Shown piece by piece: positions 45,978 to 54,543 of a stretch of 64,000 bases of DNA. Source of the stretch: Bacteroidota bacterium (GTDB taxonomy: Bacteria; Bacteroidota; Bacteroidia; Bacteroidales; UBA10428). The notes below the pieces were generated by a model that was not told where the DNA came from, ran no database searches, and worked only from the letters and a program-made list of their open reading frames with translations. The DNA lies in the NCBI GenBank assembly GCA_023442525.1, contig JAEZZA010000012.1, forward strand, positions 1 to 64,000, in the 5' to 3' direction. Every line of letters begins with the position of its first letter. Positions within the stretch are counted from its first letter, which is position 1. The position numbers and the translations under genes are program-made.

Positions 45978-46514
45978 ATGAATGTTTACGAATTATGGCC
46001 GGAGCTAAAGTGGATCAGGGACGATGAACTCAGGGAGAAAACTGCTGCCACCTGGGAGCTCGCCCTTAGCAAAAGCGTTCTGAAAGCGGAGGATTTATAT
46101 CGGATCCCTTTTACGCTTCTGGCCGGACCTGACCTTAAAGTTAGTTTTATGGATCACAAGAGGGCTGTGGTTCATATTGCCCGGGAGAGTGGACTGAAAT
46201 TCGGAGAATTCTTTGGCGAAGAGATGCCGGTGAATATGGATGTTCTGATTGCCGGTGCTATTCTTGCCGATGTTGGCAAGTTACTCGAATATGAGCTTGA
46301 TGAAAATGGTGTTTGTCGACAAGGCTGGTATGGCGAGTTATTGAGGCATCCTTTTTCGGGAGTTTCACTGGCCGAACAATGCGGAGTACCTGCAGAGGTG
46401 TGTCATATTATTGCCGCTCACGCCACAGAAGGAGATCATGTGAAACGAACGGCAGAAGCATGGATTGTGCATCATGCGGATTTTATGACGTTTATGCCGT
46501 TCTGGAAGAAATAA
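45978..46514 (+). CDS. HD-domain protein with degenerate HD doublet
   Basis: This 178-residue protein has HD phosphohydrolase-like architecture: FMDHKRAVVHIA (His60), GAILADVGKLLEYE (Ala97-Asp98), LLRHPFSGVSLAEQCG (His124), IIAAHATEGD (His148) and IVHHADFM (Asp168). In the classic family residue 97 would be the His of the HD pair, and here it is Ala, so metal binding may be altered. It is cytoplasmic and lies between the dehydrogenase and the first hydro-lyase gene of the proposed lysine cluster. Its role there is unknown; a regulatory or repair function is a guess. Confidence 0.7.
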   Translation: MNVYELWPELKWIRDDELREKTAATWELALSKSVLKAEDLYRIPFTLLAGPDLKVSFMDHKRAVVHIARESGLKFGEFFGEEMPVNMDVLIAGAILADVGKLLEYELDENGVCRQGWYGELLRHPFSGVSLAEQCGVPAEVCHIIAAHATEGDHVKRTAEAWIVHHADFMTFMPFWKK

Positions 46515-46546
46515 GTACAAGGGAGTAGGGTAGTAAAAGATTAGAC

Positions 46547-48355
46547 ATGACCATAATAGAAAAAATACTTGCGGAGCACTCGGGGAAGAGGGTTGTATAT
46601 CCGGGTGAAATTGTGGATGTTAAGATTGATGTGCGCCTGGCCCGCGATTTCGGAGGTGCCGGAGTTGTGAAGAACCTGACGGCCAACAATCTTAAAATAG
46701 CCGATCCCGGTAGAACATTTTTTACTTTCGATTGCAATCCCGGCGGCTCTGATCAGCTTTATGCAGAAAACCAGCATAAATGCAGGATGTTCGCCCGGGA
46801 AAATCATATTACGGTATATGATATCAATTCGGGTATCGGAACACACCTGGCAATCGACGAAGGATTGGCGGTTCCGGGTTCCACTCTGGTATCTACCGAT
46901 TCGCATGCTAATATTCTTGGCGCCATAGGGGCATTCGGACAGGGAATGGGCGACCGGGATATTGCAGCAGCATGGGCAAGAGGATCTGTGTGGTTTAAAG
47001 TACCTGAATCGGTTAAGATTATCCTTAAAGGTCAAAGGCCTGAGAATGTTTCCGCAAAAGATATCGTTCTGAACCTGCTCCGGATTTTCGGTGCCGACGG
47101 TATGCTTGGATATTCGATGGAATTATACGGGGACGAGACCGATCAGCTAAGCCTGGATGAACGTATCACCATATCTTCAATGGCCACCGAAATGGGAGCC
47201 ATAGCATTGTTTATTCCCCCTTCGGAACACATAGCAGAATATTGTATGGCACATTCTTACCAGATAGTCAGCCCGGTATATGCCTCTGTTGAGGCAGTAT
47301 ATAAGAAAGAGATCGAAATCGACATAAGTGGTTTTGTCCCCTCAGTTTCCGTTCCCGGAAATCCTGAAAATGTTGTACCTGTTAGTGAAGTTAAAGGCAG
47401 GAAGATTGATTCGGTATTTATCGGCAGTTGTACAAATGGCCGGCTCGAAGATATGCAGGTAGCCGCGGAATTGCTAAAGAACCGTAAGGTTGCTCCCGGT
47501 TTGGTTCTTAAAATAGTTCCTTCCACTGACGCAATCTGGAAACAATGCATGGATGAAGGCTACATGCAGATTTTCAAAGCTGCCGGCGCACTTGTTGGTA
47601 ATGCGGGATGTGCAGGATGTGCATCAGGACAAATCGGGCAGAACGGACCCGGTGAAGTCACCGTGAGTACGGGCAACCGGAATTTCGCCGGAAAGCAGGG
47701 CAAGGGAGAGGTATACCTGGCATCAGTACAGACTGCTGTTGCTTCTGCAATTGCCGGATTTATTACAACAGCGGATGAGATACCAGAACATGCTTCGGTA
47801 TACAGCATACCGGAGAAGCAGAACAGACCGGAACAGCCGAAAAGAGCAATAAGCGATGAAAATAGGCCTCTTGTTCTGGAAGGAAAGATATGGCTTGTAA
47901 TGCAGGACAATATTGATACCGACATGATTTATCACAACCGCCATCTGGCAGTTACCGATATTTCGAAGATGGGCGTTTTCGCATTCGGAAACCTGAAAGG
48001 ATGGGAGGATTACTCGTCAAAAGCTGAAACGGGGGACATTATTATCACCGGAAGCAATTTTGGTGCGGGAAGTTCACGACAGCACGCTGTTGATTGTTTC
48101 CGGGCTTTGAATACCATTGCCATTGTTGCCCGTTCATTCGGTGCCATCTATGAACGAAATGCCATTAATGCGGGTTTCCCTGTTATTACTTATACAGATA
48201 TTTCGGATCTTGATCTCAGGAATCGCGATCGGGTGCGGATTGATCTGATGAAGGGTTTGATGTCAAACCTACGAAATGGTAAAGTAGCAGAGGTTTCCGC
48301 ATTTTCTGAAATTCAGAAACTGATTTATGAAAAAGGCGATTTGTTGCTTATTTAA
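46547..48355 (+). CDS. Fused LeuC-LeuD aconitase-family hydro-lyase, paralogue 1
   Basis: This is a 602-residue protein. Residues about 1-420 are the LeuC-like [4Fe-4S] part, with STDSHANILGAIGAFGQGMG, IGSCTNGRLEDM (first Cys) and NAGCAGCASGQIGQNGPGE (two Cys). Residues about 445-602 are the swivelling LeuD part: DNIDTDMIYHNRHLAVTD and TGSNFGAGSSRQHAVDCF. Such enzymes move a hydroxyl between carbons of citrate, isopropylmalate or homocitrate. It is far shorter than mitochondrial-type aconitase and next to a second, different paralogue, suggesting one enzyme per half reaction of homocitrate-homoisocitrate conversion. Substrate unproven. Confidence 0.8.
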   Translation: MTIIEKILAEHSGKRVVYPGEIVDVKIDVRLARDFGGAGVVKNLTANNLKIADPGRTFFTFDCNPGGSDQLYAENQHKCRMFARENHITVYDINSGIGTHLAIDEGLAVPGSTLVSTDSHANILGAIGAFGQGMGDRDIAAAWARGSVWFKVPESVKIILKGQRPENVSAKDIVLNLLRIFGADGMLGYSMELYGDETDQLSLDERITISSMATEMGAIALFIPPSEHIAEYCMAHSYQIVSPVYASVEAVYKKEIEIDISGFVPSVSVPGNPENVVPVSEVKGRKIDSVFIGSCTNGRLEDMQVAAELLKNRKVAPGLVLKIVPSTDAIWKQCMDEGYMQIFKAAGALVGNAGCAGCASGQIGQNGPGEVTVSTGNRNFAGKQGKGEVYLASVQTAVASAIAGFITTADEIPEHASVYSIPEKQNRPEQPKRAISDENRPLVLEGKIWLVMQDNIDTDMIYHNRHLAVTDISKMGVFAFGNLKGWEDYSSKAETGDIIITGSNFGAGSSRQHAVDCFRALNTIAIVARSFGAIYERNAINAGFPVITYTDISDLDLRNRDRVRIDLMKGLMSNLRNGKVAEVSAFSEIQKLIYEKGDLLLI

Positions 48356-48365
48356 TTTTTAAGTT

Positions 48366-50138
48366 ATGAGACGACTGACCTTTGCAGAGAAAATTCTGGG
48401 TGCCACGGCCGGAACAATTGTGTTTCGCAGACCTGATATCGTGCTGTCGCACGACAATACGGCCAGTATCGAAAGTACATTTCGCAAGTTCAACGGAGCC
48501 TCAATAAACGATCCGAATCAGTTGATGGTGGTACTTGATCACAACGCTCCTCCTACAAACAGTAAACTTGCCAATGACTACCGAAACATCCGTAATTTTG
48601 TGGTTAATAATGGAATAAAGCGTTTTCATGAGGCAGGCGAAGGAATATGTCATCAGTTGATGGCAAAATATGCAAAACCAGGGATGATAGTCGTCGGGAG
48701 CGACAGTCATACCTGTACGGCAGGTGCATTTAATGCCTTTGCTGCGGGTATTGACCGGACAGAAGCTGCCGGCCTGTGGAAACAGGGAGAAACATGGTTC
48801 AGGGTTCCCGATTCATTCAGGATTATTTTGAAGGGAAAACTGCCACGTAATGTATATGCGAAGGATCTGGCTCTATACATAATCGGAATGATCGGTTCCG
48901 ACGGTGCCGATTATATGTCGGTTGAGTTTCACGGTGACGGAGTAATGACGTTGAGTATTGCCGACCGGATGACAATTGCCAACATGGCCTCAGAAATGGG
49001 AGCCAAGAATGCTGTTTTTCCAGCCGATGACCAGCTGTCAATGTTCCTGAATGAACCGGTAAGTGGCTTGTGGGCCGATGAAGATGCAAATTATAAAAGT
49101 GAAATTGTAATCGACCTGAGTACCGTAATGCCGTTAGTATCGGCACCGCATCATGTGGATAACGTGAAAACGGTGCATGATTTGCAGGGTATTCCTGTTC
49201 AGCAGGCCGTAATTGGTACCTGTACCAATGGAAGGATCGAAGACCTGAGAGTTGCTGCAGAAATACTTCGCAACCGGAAAGTGAGTCAGGGCACACAACT
49301 CATGATTATCCCGGCCTCAAGGGATATTTTCCTTCAGGCTGTGAAAGAAGGCCTTGCAGAAATCTTCCTTGAAGCAGGCGCCGTTATGCTTACACCTTCT
49401 TGCGGACCCTGCCTGGGAACAGGACAGGGTATACCGGCCGATGATACAACTGTTATCTCAACGGCAAACCGTAATTTCAAGGGACGTATGGGCAATGAAA
49501 AGGCACATATATACCTGGCATCACCAGCTACAGTAGCCTTATCAGCTGTGGAAGGAAGAATTACCTCGCCTGATCCGGGCAATGCTCAGAGCTATCCTTT
49601 CAAAGTGAAACAATCTGAAACAGTGACCATTCCAGAATCCGAAAACAGGTATCATAACGGAGTATGGAATTACACTGATGCAGATAATCTGAATACCGAC
49701 CAGATGTTTGCCGGGAACCTTACATATGAGATCAACAGTTCCATGCCTGAAAAGATTGTACCCCATTTATTCAAAGGATTTGATAAAAACTTTGCAGGCA
49801 GGGTGCAAAAAGGTGATATTTTGATATGCGGCGCTAACTTTGGTTGTGGCAGTTCGAGAGAGCATCCCGCGGCAGGACTGGTACAGGCAGGGGTAAAAGC
49901 TGTTCTGGTGAAGTCGGTTTCCAGGATATTCTTTCGCTCATCCATAAACCAGGGATTACCCATATTGGTTGTTCCGGAAGCAGTATCCGCATATCGCGAA
50001 GGAGATACTATATCAATTGATTTTAATGAGGGTATTGTCAGAATTGCCGACAAGACCTTCCGGTTTAATCCATTACCTGAAAAACTCAGGATAATACTTG
50101 AATCGGGAGGATTGATCCGGGCATTGAGTATTAAATAG
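48366..50138 (+). CDS. Fused LeuC-LeuD aconitase-family hydro-lyase, paralogue 2
   Basis: This 590-residue protein has the same fused layout as its neighbour but is clearly divergent. LeuC part: LTFAEKILGATAGTIVF, VGSDSHTCTAGAFNAFAAGI, IGTCTNGRIEDLR (first Cys) and SCGPCLGTGQGIPADD (two Cys). LeuD part: TDADNLNTDQMFAGNLTYE and CGANFGCGSSREHPAAGL. The motifs are closer to classic isopropylmalate isomerase than those of paralogue 1. No leuA or leuB lies nearby, so leucine synthesis is not the obvious role. It begins 10 bp after paralogue 1. I infer homoaconitase-type activity from context. Confidence 0.8.
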   Translation: MRRLTFAEKILGATAGTIVFRRPDIVLSHDNTASIESTFRKFNGASINDPNQLMVVLDHNAPPTNSKLANDYRNIRNFVVNNGIKRFHEAGEGICHQLMAKYAKPGMIVVGSDSHTCTAGAFNAFAAGIDRTEAAGLWKQGETWFRVPDSFRIILKGKLPRNVYAKDLALYIIGMIGSDGADYMSVEFHGDGVMTLSIADRMTIANMASEMGAKNAVFPADDQLSMFLNEPVSGLWADEDANYKSEIVIDLSTVMPLVSAPHHVDNVKTVHDLQGIPVQQAVIGTCTNGRIEDLRVAAEILRNRKVSQGTQLMIIPASRDIFLQAVKEGLAEIFLEAGAVMLTPSCGPCLGTGQGIPADDTTVISTANRNFKGRMGNEKAHIYLASPATVALSAVEGRITSPDPGNAQSYPFKVKQSETVTIPESENRYHNGVWNYTDADNLNTDQMFAGNLTYEINSSMPEKIVPHLFKGFDKNFAGRVQKGDILICGANFGCGSSREHPAAGLVQAGVKAVLVKSVSRIFFRSSINQGLPILVVPEAVSAYREGDTISIDFNEGIVRIADKTFRFNPLPEKLRIILESGGLIRALSIK

Positions 50139-50158
50139 TTTATTCAAAAACATACATT

Positions 50159-51703
50159 ATGAAAACAATATCTGCCGAAACACTTCAAAAACTTGGTATA
50201 AAGGATGTAAACCCCGGAGTTTGCACAGGAATTAAATGGTATGATTCAAACAGTGAAGCATTGCAGTCGTTTTCATCTGTCGATGGCCGTCCTGTTGCTG
50301 CTATAAAACCGGGTACACGCGATGATTATAAAAAAGTCATATCAGTTTCAGCCGAAGCCTTTAAAGAGTGGAGGATGTGGCCTGCACCAAGTAGAGGTGA
50401 GATTGTAAGGCAAATCGGCCTTGAGTTGCGAAAATACAAGGAAGACCTGGGGACACTGGTCAGCTGGGAAATGGGAAAGATATACCAGGAAGGTCTGGGC
50501 GAGGTACAGGAAATGATTGATATCTGTGATTATGCAGTAGGTCTTTCACGGCAGCTTTACGGTTTTACCATGCATTCCGAGCGGCCAGGTCACAGGATGT
50601 ACGATCAATACCATCCTCTGGGAGTGACCGGTGTTATTTCAGCTTTCAATTTCCCGGTTGCGGTATGGTCGTGGAATGCAATGATTGGCCTGGTATGTGG
50701 TGATACCGTTGTATGGAAGCCTTCATCAAAGGTATTGCTATGTGCAATTGCCGTTCATAATATCATTGCCAGCGTTTTGAAAGAAAATAAGGTTCCCGAA
50801 GGTACGCTAAGCCTGATTGCCACAACATCCTCGTATCTGGGTGATGATATGTTCAGAGATGAACGTCTTCCCCTGATCTCGTTTACCGGATCGACAAAAA
50901 TTGGCCGGCAGGCCGGAAAAATCATCGGTGAAAGGCTGGGAAGAGCTATCCTTGAGCTTGGCGGCAACAATGCCATTATTGTAACCCCTGATGCAGATAT
51001 CGAAATGGCTTTAAGGGCAGTGGTTTTCGGTGCTGTTGGAACTGCAGGGCAGCGTTGTACCTCTACAAGGAGAATAATTTTACATGAATCACTTTTTGAA
51101 GAGTTCAGTCAACGACTGGTAAAAATATATCAAAGTCTGAAAATCGGTAATCCATTGGATCCGCAAACGCATGTGGGACCGTTGATTGACAGGCAGGCTG
51201 CAGAAACATTTTTCAAAGCCATTGAGCAGGTTAAACAATCAGGTGGTAAAATTCTTTACGGCGGGACACACTATAAAGGACCGGAGGCTGATTCGGGTTG
51301 TTACGTGGTTCCCTGTATTGCCGAGGCAGAAAATCATTATCCCATAGTGCAGGAAGAGACATTTGCTCCTCTGCTATATCTCATCAGGTATAAGACCATT
51401 GAGGAGGCCATTGAAATTCATAATTCTGTTCCTCAGGGACTGTCATCGGCCATTTTCTCGAATAATCTGCGGGAGACTGAACTTTTCCTCTCGCACCAAG
51501 GATCGGATTGCGGAATTGCCAATGTAAATATCGGAACATCAGGAGCGGAAATTGGCGGTGCATTTGGCGGAGAAAAGGCTACCGGAGGTGGCAGGGAGTC
51601 GGGATCAGATGCCTGGAAGGCATATATGCGGAGGCAGACCAATACAATCAATTACGGAACGGAGCTGCCGCTGGCCCAGGGAATAGAGTTTAGGGTGGAA
51701 TAG
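50159..51703 (+). CDS. Alpha-aminoadipic semialdehyde dehydrogenase (ALDH7/antiquitin type)
   Basis: This 514-residue aldehyde dehydrogenase has the ALDH7 family hallmarks. The catalytic Cys is in TAGQRCTSTRR, the general base region is ILELGGNNAIIV, and the C-terminal antiquitin signature reads TSGAEIGGAFGGEKATGGG, followed by RESGSDAWKAYMRRQTNTIN and LPLAQGIEF. ALDH7 proteins oxidise L-alpha-aminoadipate semialdehyde (or its cyclic imine form) to alpha-aminoadipate with NAD. The next two genes encode saccharopine enzymes that generate that substrate from lysine. The oxidative enzyme indicates that the cluster works in the degradative direction. Confidence 0.9.
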   Translation: MKTISAETLQKLGIKDVNPGVCTGIKWYDSNSEALQSFSSVDGRPVAAIKPGTRDDYKKVISVSAEAFKEWRMWPAPSRGEIVRQIGLELRKYKEDLGTLVSWEMGKIYQEGLGEVQEMIDICDYAVGLSRQLYGFTMHSERPGHRMYDQYHPLGVTGVISAFNFPVAVWSWNAMIGLVCGDTVVWKPSSKVLLCAIAVHNIIASVLKENKVPEGTLSLIATTSSYLGDDMFRDERLPLISFTGSTKIGRQAGKIIGERLGRAILELGGNNAIIVTPDADIEMALRAVVFGAVGTAGQRCTSTRRIILHESLFEEFSQRLVKIYQSLKIGNPLDPQTHVGPLIDRQAAETFFKAIEQVKQSGGKILYGGTHYKGPEADSGCYVVPCIAEAENHYPIVQEETFAPLLYLIRYKTIEEAIEIHNSVPQGLSSAIFSNNLRETELFLSHQGSDCGIANVNIGTSGAEIGGAFGGEKATGGGRESGSDAWKAYMRRQTNTINYGTELPLAQGIEFRVE

Positions 51704-51804
51704 ATGCTGGATGCTTGATACTGGATTCGGCCTGTAGGCATTGTTAGGAGGCTTCCTGCCGACGAAGCAATCTGCCCGGACGTAGATCAGAATAGTTTAA
51801 TCTG

Positions 51805-51884
51805 CCGATTAAACCTGACAGGTGCAAAAACGACCTGTCAGGAGGATCGGGGGGAGCTTCCTGACTGGTATTGCTCCTGTCAGG
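51805..51884. repeat. CCTGACAGG hairpin repeat, copy B (double, inverted orientation)
   Basis: The arms CCTGACAGG (51814-51822) and CCTGTCAGG (51834-51842) are flanked by CCGATT (51805-51810) and GATCGG (51845-51850), in reverse orientation to copies A and C. A second, degenerate hairpin follows (CCTGACTGG 51860-51868, CCTGTCAGG 51876-51884). The element lies in a 250-bp gap inside the lysine cluster; no promoter motif is evident beside it. Confidence 0.78.
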
Positions 51885-51953
51885 TAAGCGACCGGGAATA
51901 ATCCGGCAGATTCACCAGGGAACACTGAATATCGAATATCGAAGAGTACGAAA

Positions 51954-53168
51954 ATGAAGATTTGCATTCTTAGGGAAACAAAAAAACCGGTTGACGCCAG
52001 GGTGCCGCTGACACCCGGTCAATGTCGCGTAGTGGAAGAGAAATTCCATGATATGAAAATTGTAGTACAACCCTCGACCGTCAGGTGTTTTAAAGACGAA
52101 GCATATATCAGGGAAGGGATAAAGGTTACAGAGGACATAAGCGATTGCGATATTTTCATTGGAGTGAAAGAAGTTGCACCTCAGACACTGATCGAAGGAA
52201 AGACCTACCTGTTTTTCTCACACACCATCAAGAAACAGGAGCACAACAGAAATTTGTTAAAAACAGTACTCGATAAAAAAATCACGCTGATCGACTATGA
52301 ACTGCTCACGGATGCCAACGGAATCCGGATAATCGGCTTTGGCAGATGGGCAGGTCTGGTGGGCTCATATCTGGGTATCCGTGCATACTGTATGCGTTAC
52401 CATCTTCAGCCCATGCCGCAAGTTTCGGATTTTGCCTCGTTTGCTGAAATGACCGCATTTGCGCGTACGTATAAGTTGCCATCCATGAAAGTTGTAATTA
52501 CAGGCGACGGCAGGGTGGGAAAAGGCGTTGTTGAAATGATGGACTATTTCCGGATCCGGAGGGTTGATACAGAGAAGTTTTTAAATGAATCATTCAAACA
52601 TCCGGTTTACACCCAGCTTTCACCGGGGGAATACAACAAAAGAAAATTCGGGGAATTCTACCTTATGCATTTCTTCAGCAATCCCCACGACTATGAAGGA
52701 GATTTTGAAAAATACACACGGGTTTCGGATGTACTTATTGCTTCTGCATACTGGGATCCCCGTTCACCTGTGCTTTTTACCCTTCAAGAGATGAATCAGC
52801 GTGATTTTAAAATCCGGGTAATTGCCGATATCTCCTGTGATCTGAACGGATCAATACCCACAACGATCAGGACGTCAACTTTCGACGAGCCGTATTACGA
52901 TGTAGAGTTATCGACAGCACAGATACAGCCGGCTTTTTCAGGTGATTCGAATGTAACGGTAATGGCCATCGATAATCTGCCTTGCGGTTTACCTGCCGAG
53001 GCTTCGGCCGATTTCGGCCAGGCCTTGATCAGGAATATATTTCCGCTTTTTGCAGATGGAGATCAGGCCGGTATTTTGCAAAGGGCTACCATTGCCAGGG
53101 AGGGCAGGCTGAATCCGCCTTACGCTTATCTTGATAAATGGATAAATACCACAGATCAATCCGCATAA
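51954..53168 (+). CDS. Saccharopine dehydrogenase, lysine-forming type (LYS1-like)
   Basis: This 404-residue protein has the AlaDH/PNT-like N-terminal fold of LYS1/lysine-ketoglutarate reductase: LRETKKPVDARVPLTPGQC, IGVKEVAPQTLIEGKTYLFF with the conserved Lys, and FFSHTIKKQEHNRN with the conserved His. Then comes GFGRWAGLVGSYLGIRAY and a nucleotide-binding domain (VVITGDGRVGKGVVEMM). It interconverts lysine + 2-oxoglutarate and saccharopine with NAD(P)H. Next to a LYS9-like gene (1-bp gap) and ALDH7, it probably starts lysine breakdown. Length and motifs are complete. Confidence 0.85.
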   Translation: MKICILRETKKPVDARVPLTPGQCRVVEEKFHDMKIVVQPSTVRCFKDEAYIREGIKVTEDISDCDIFIGVKEVAPQTLIEGKTYLFFSHTIKKQEHNRNLLKTVLDKKITLIDYELLTDANGIRIIGFGRWAGLVGSYLGIRAYCMRYHLQPMPQVSDFASFAEMTAFARTYKLPSMKVVITGDGRVGKGVVEMMDYFRIRRVDTEKFLNESFKHPVYTQLSPGEYNKRKFGEFYLMHFFSNPHDYEGDFEKYTRVSDVLIASAYWDPRSPVLFTLQEMNQRDFKIRVIADISCDLNGSIPTTIRTSTFDEPYYDVELSTAQIQPAFSGDSNVTVMAIDNLPCGLPAEASADFGQALIRNIFPLFADGDQAGILQRATIAREGRLNPPYAYLDKWINTTDQSA

Positions 53169-53169
53169 T

Positions 53170-54516
53170 ATGAAAAAAATACTTGTCATTGGCGCCGGGC
53201 GCTCAACTTCAGCATTGATAAGCTACCTCGAAGAACAGTCGGATATAATGAACTGGAGTATTACGGTTGCCGACCGCAACTTTGCCTTAAATCAGAGATC
53301 ATCGCCTGTATTACAGCGGATACCCATTGATATCTTCAACGAGGAACAGTTGAACAGCGAGATACAAAATAGCGACCTGGTTATTTCGATGGTACCGGCT
53401 ATGTTTCATCCTGTTATTGCCCGGTCGTGCCTTAAATACAACAAATCGCTTCTTACCGCTTCATACGTATCACGCGAAATGAGCGAGATGGAACCCCAGG
53501 TGAAATCACGCGACCTGATATTTCTGAACGAAATGGGCGTGGATCCGGGGATTGATCACATGTCGGCCATGAGGGTAATAAATCGTATCAGGGAGCGGGG
53601 CGATGAATTACTGTGCTTTGAGACATTTACCGGAGGTTTGATGGCTCCGGGTTCGGACAACAATCCATGGAATTATAAAGTTACCTGGAATCCGCGGAAC
53701 GTGGTACTTGCCGGTCAGGGCGGTCCTGCCAGGTTTATTCAGGAAGGCCGGCTTAAGTACATCCCCTATCACAGGCTGTTCAGGCGGACAGAAATTATTG
53801 AAATCGAAGGGTATGGAAAGTTCGAAGGCTATGCCAACCGCGATTCGATAAAATATATTGACAAGTATGGCTTGCAGGGTGTACCCACGGTATATCGCGG
53901 AACGCTGAGGAGGCCGGGATTTTGCAGGGCATGGGACGTTTTTGTGCAATTAGGTGCAACGGATGACTCTTTTACCATGGAAAACACGTCGGAAATGACC
54001 TATAAGGAATTCATAAATTCATTCCTGTATTACAGTGCAGAAGATCCGGTGAAAACCAAGCTGTATCATTATATGCACATTGACCAGGATTCCGACGTAA
54101 GGGAGAAACTCGAATGGCTTGGTATATTCAGTGATCGTAAAATAGGAATAGTGAATGCCACTCCTGCCCAGGTTCTTGAAAAGATTATTTGCGAGAAATG
54201 GTGCCTTGAACCGGACGATAAGGATATGGTGGTGATGTGGCACAAGTTTATTTACCGCGACAAAGAAACCCGGGTCGCTAAACTTTTGACTTCATCACTG
54301 GTGGTGATCGGAGAGGACCAGGTGAATACGGCCATGGCAAAGACAGTGGGATTACCATTGGGCATTGCCGCTAAAATGATTCTTACCGGTCAGATTCAGT
54401 CAAAGGGCGTACTGATTCCCACAATCCCTGAAATTTACATTCCGGTATTAAATGAACTGGAGAAATACGGAATAGCGTTCACGGAGGAGATCAGAAGGTT
54501 TGAAGAAGAAGTTTGA
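53170..54516 (+). CDS. Saccharopine reductase/glutamate-forming dehydrogenase (LYS9-like)
   Basis: This is a 448-residue Rossmann protein of the saccharopine reductase family: ILVIGAGRSTSALISYLEEQ at the N-terminus, SDLVISMVPAMFHPVIARSCL, LLTASYVSREMSEMEP, LNEMGVDPGIDHMSAMR and FTGGLMAPGSDNNPWNYKVTW. These match LYS9 and the C-terminal half of animal AASS. In the degradative direction it oxidises saccharopine to glutamate plus aminoadipate semialdehyde, the substrate of the ALDH7 gene upstream. It is the last gene of the cluster. A 13-bp unit is duplicated at its stop codon (about 54500-54527), probably recent slippage. Confidence 0.87.
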   Translation: MKKILVIGAGRSTSALISYLEEQSDIMNWSITVADRNFALNQRSSPVLQRIPIDIFNEEQLNSEIQNSDLVISMVPAMFHPVIARSCLKYNKSLLTASYVSREMSEMEPQVKSRDLIFLNEMGVDPGIDHMSAMRVINRIRERGDELLCFETFTGGLMAPGSDNNPWNYKVTWNPRNVVLAGQGGPARFIQEGRLKYIPYHRLFRRTEIIEIEGYGKFEGYANRDSIKYIDKYGLQGVPTVYRGTLRRPGFCRAWDVFVQLGATDDSFTMENTSEMTYKEFINSFLYYSAEDPVKTKLYHYMHIDQDSDVREKLEWLGIFSDRKIGIVNATPAQVLEKIICEKWCLEPDDKDMVVMWHKFIYRDKETRVAKLLTSSLVVIGEDQVNTAMAKTVGLPLGIAAKMILTGQIQSKGVLIPTIPEIYIPVLNELEKYGIAFTEEIRRFEEEV

Positions 54517-54543
54517 AGAAGAAGTTTGAAAAACAATCTCAAA

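Noticed and set aside
41821..50138. Simple citrate fermentation or reverse TCA module
   Set aside because: Not excluded, and kept as the main alternative. I rank it lower because of the linked ALDH7 and saccharopine genes, the LeuCD-type (not AcnA-type) hydro-lyases and the absence of citrate transporter and citC/G/X here.
46547..50138. Leucine biosynthesis leuCD
   Set aside because: Two fused paralogues with no leuA or leuB nearby and a very different gene context.
41821..54516. Lysine biosynthesis by the alpha-aminoadipate pathway
   Set aside because: No homocitrate synthase or aminoadipate reductase (Lys2) or LysW-type carrier is present, while an oxidative ALDH7 and a lyase are. Degradation fits better.
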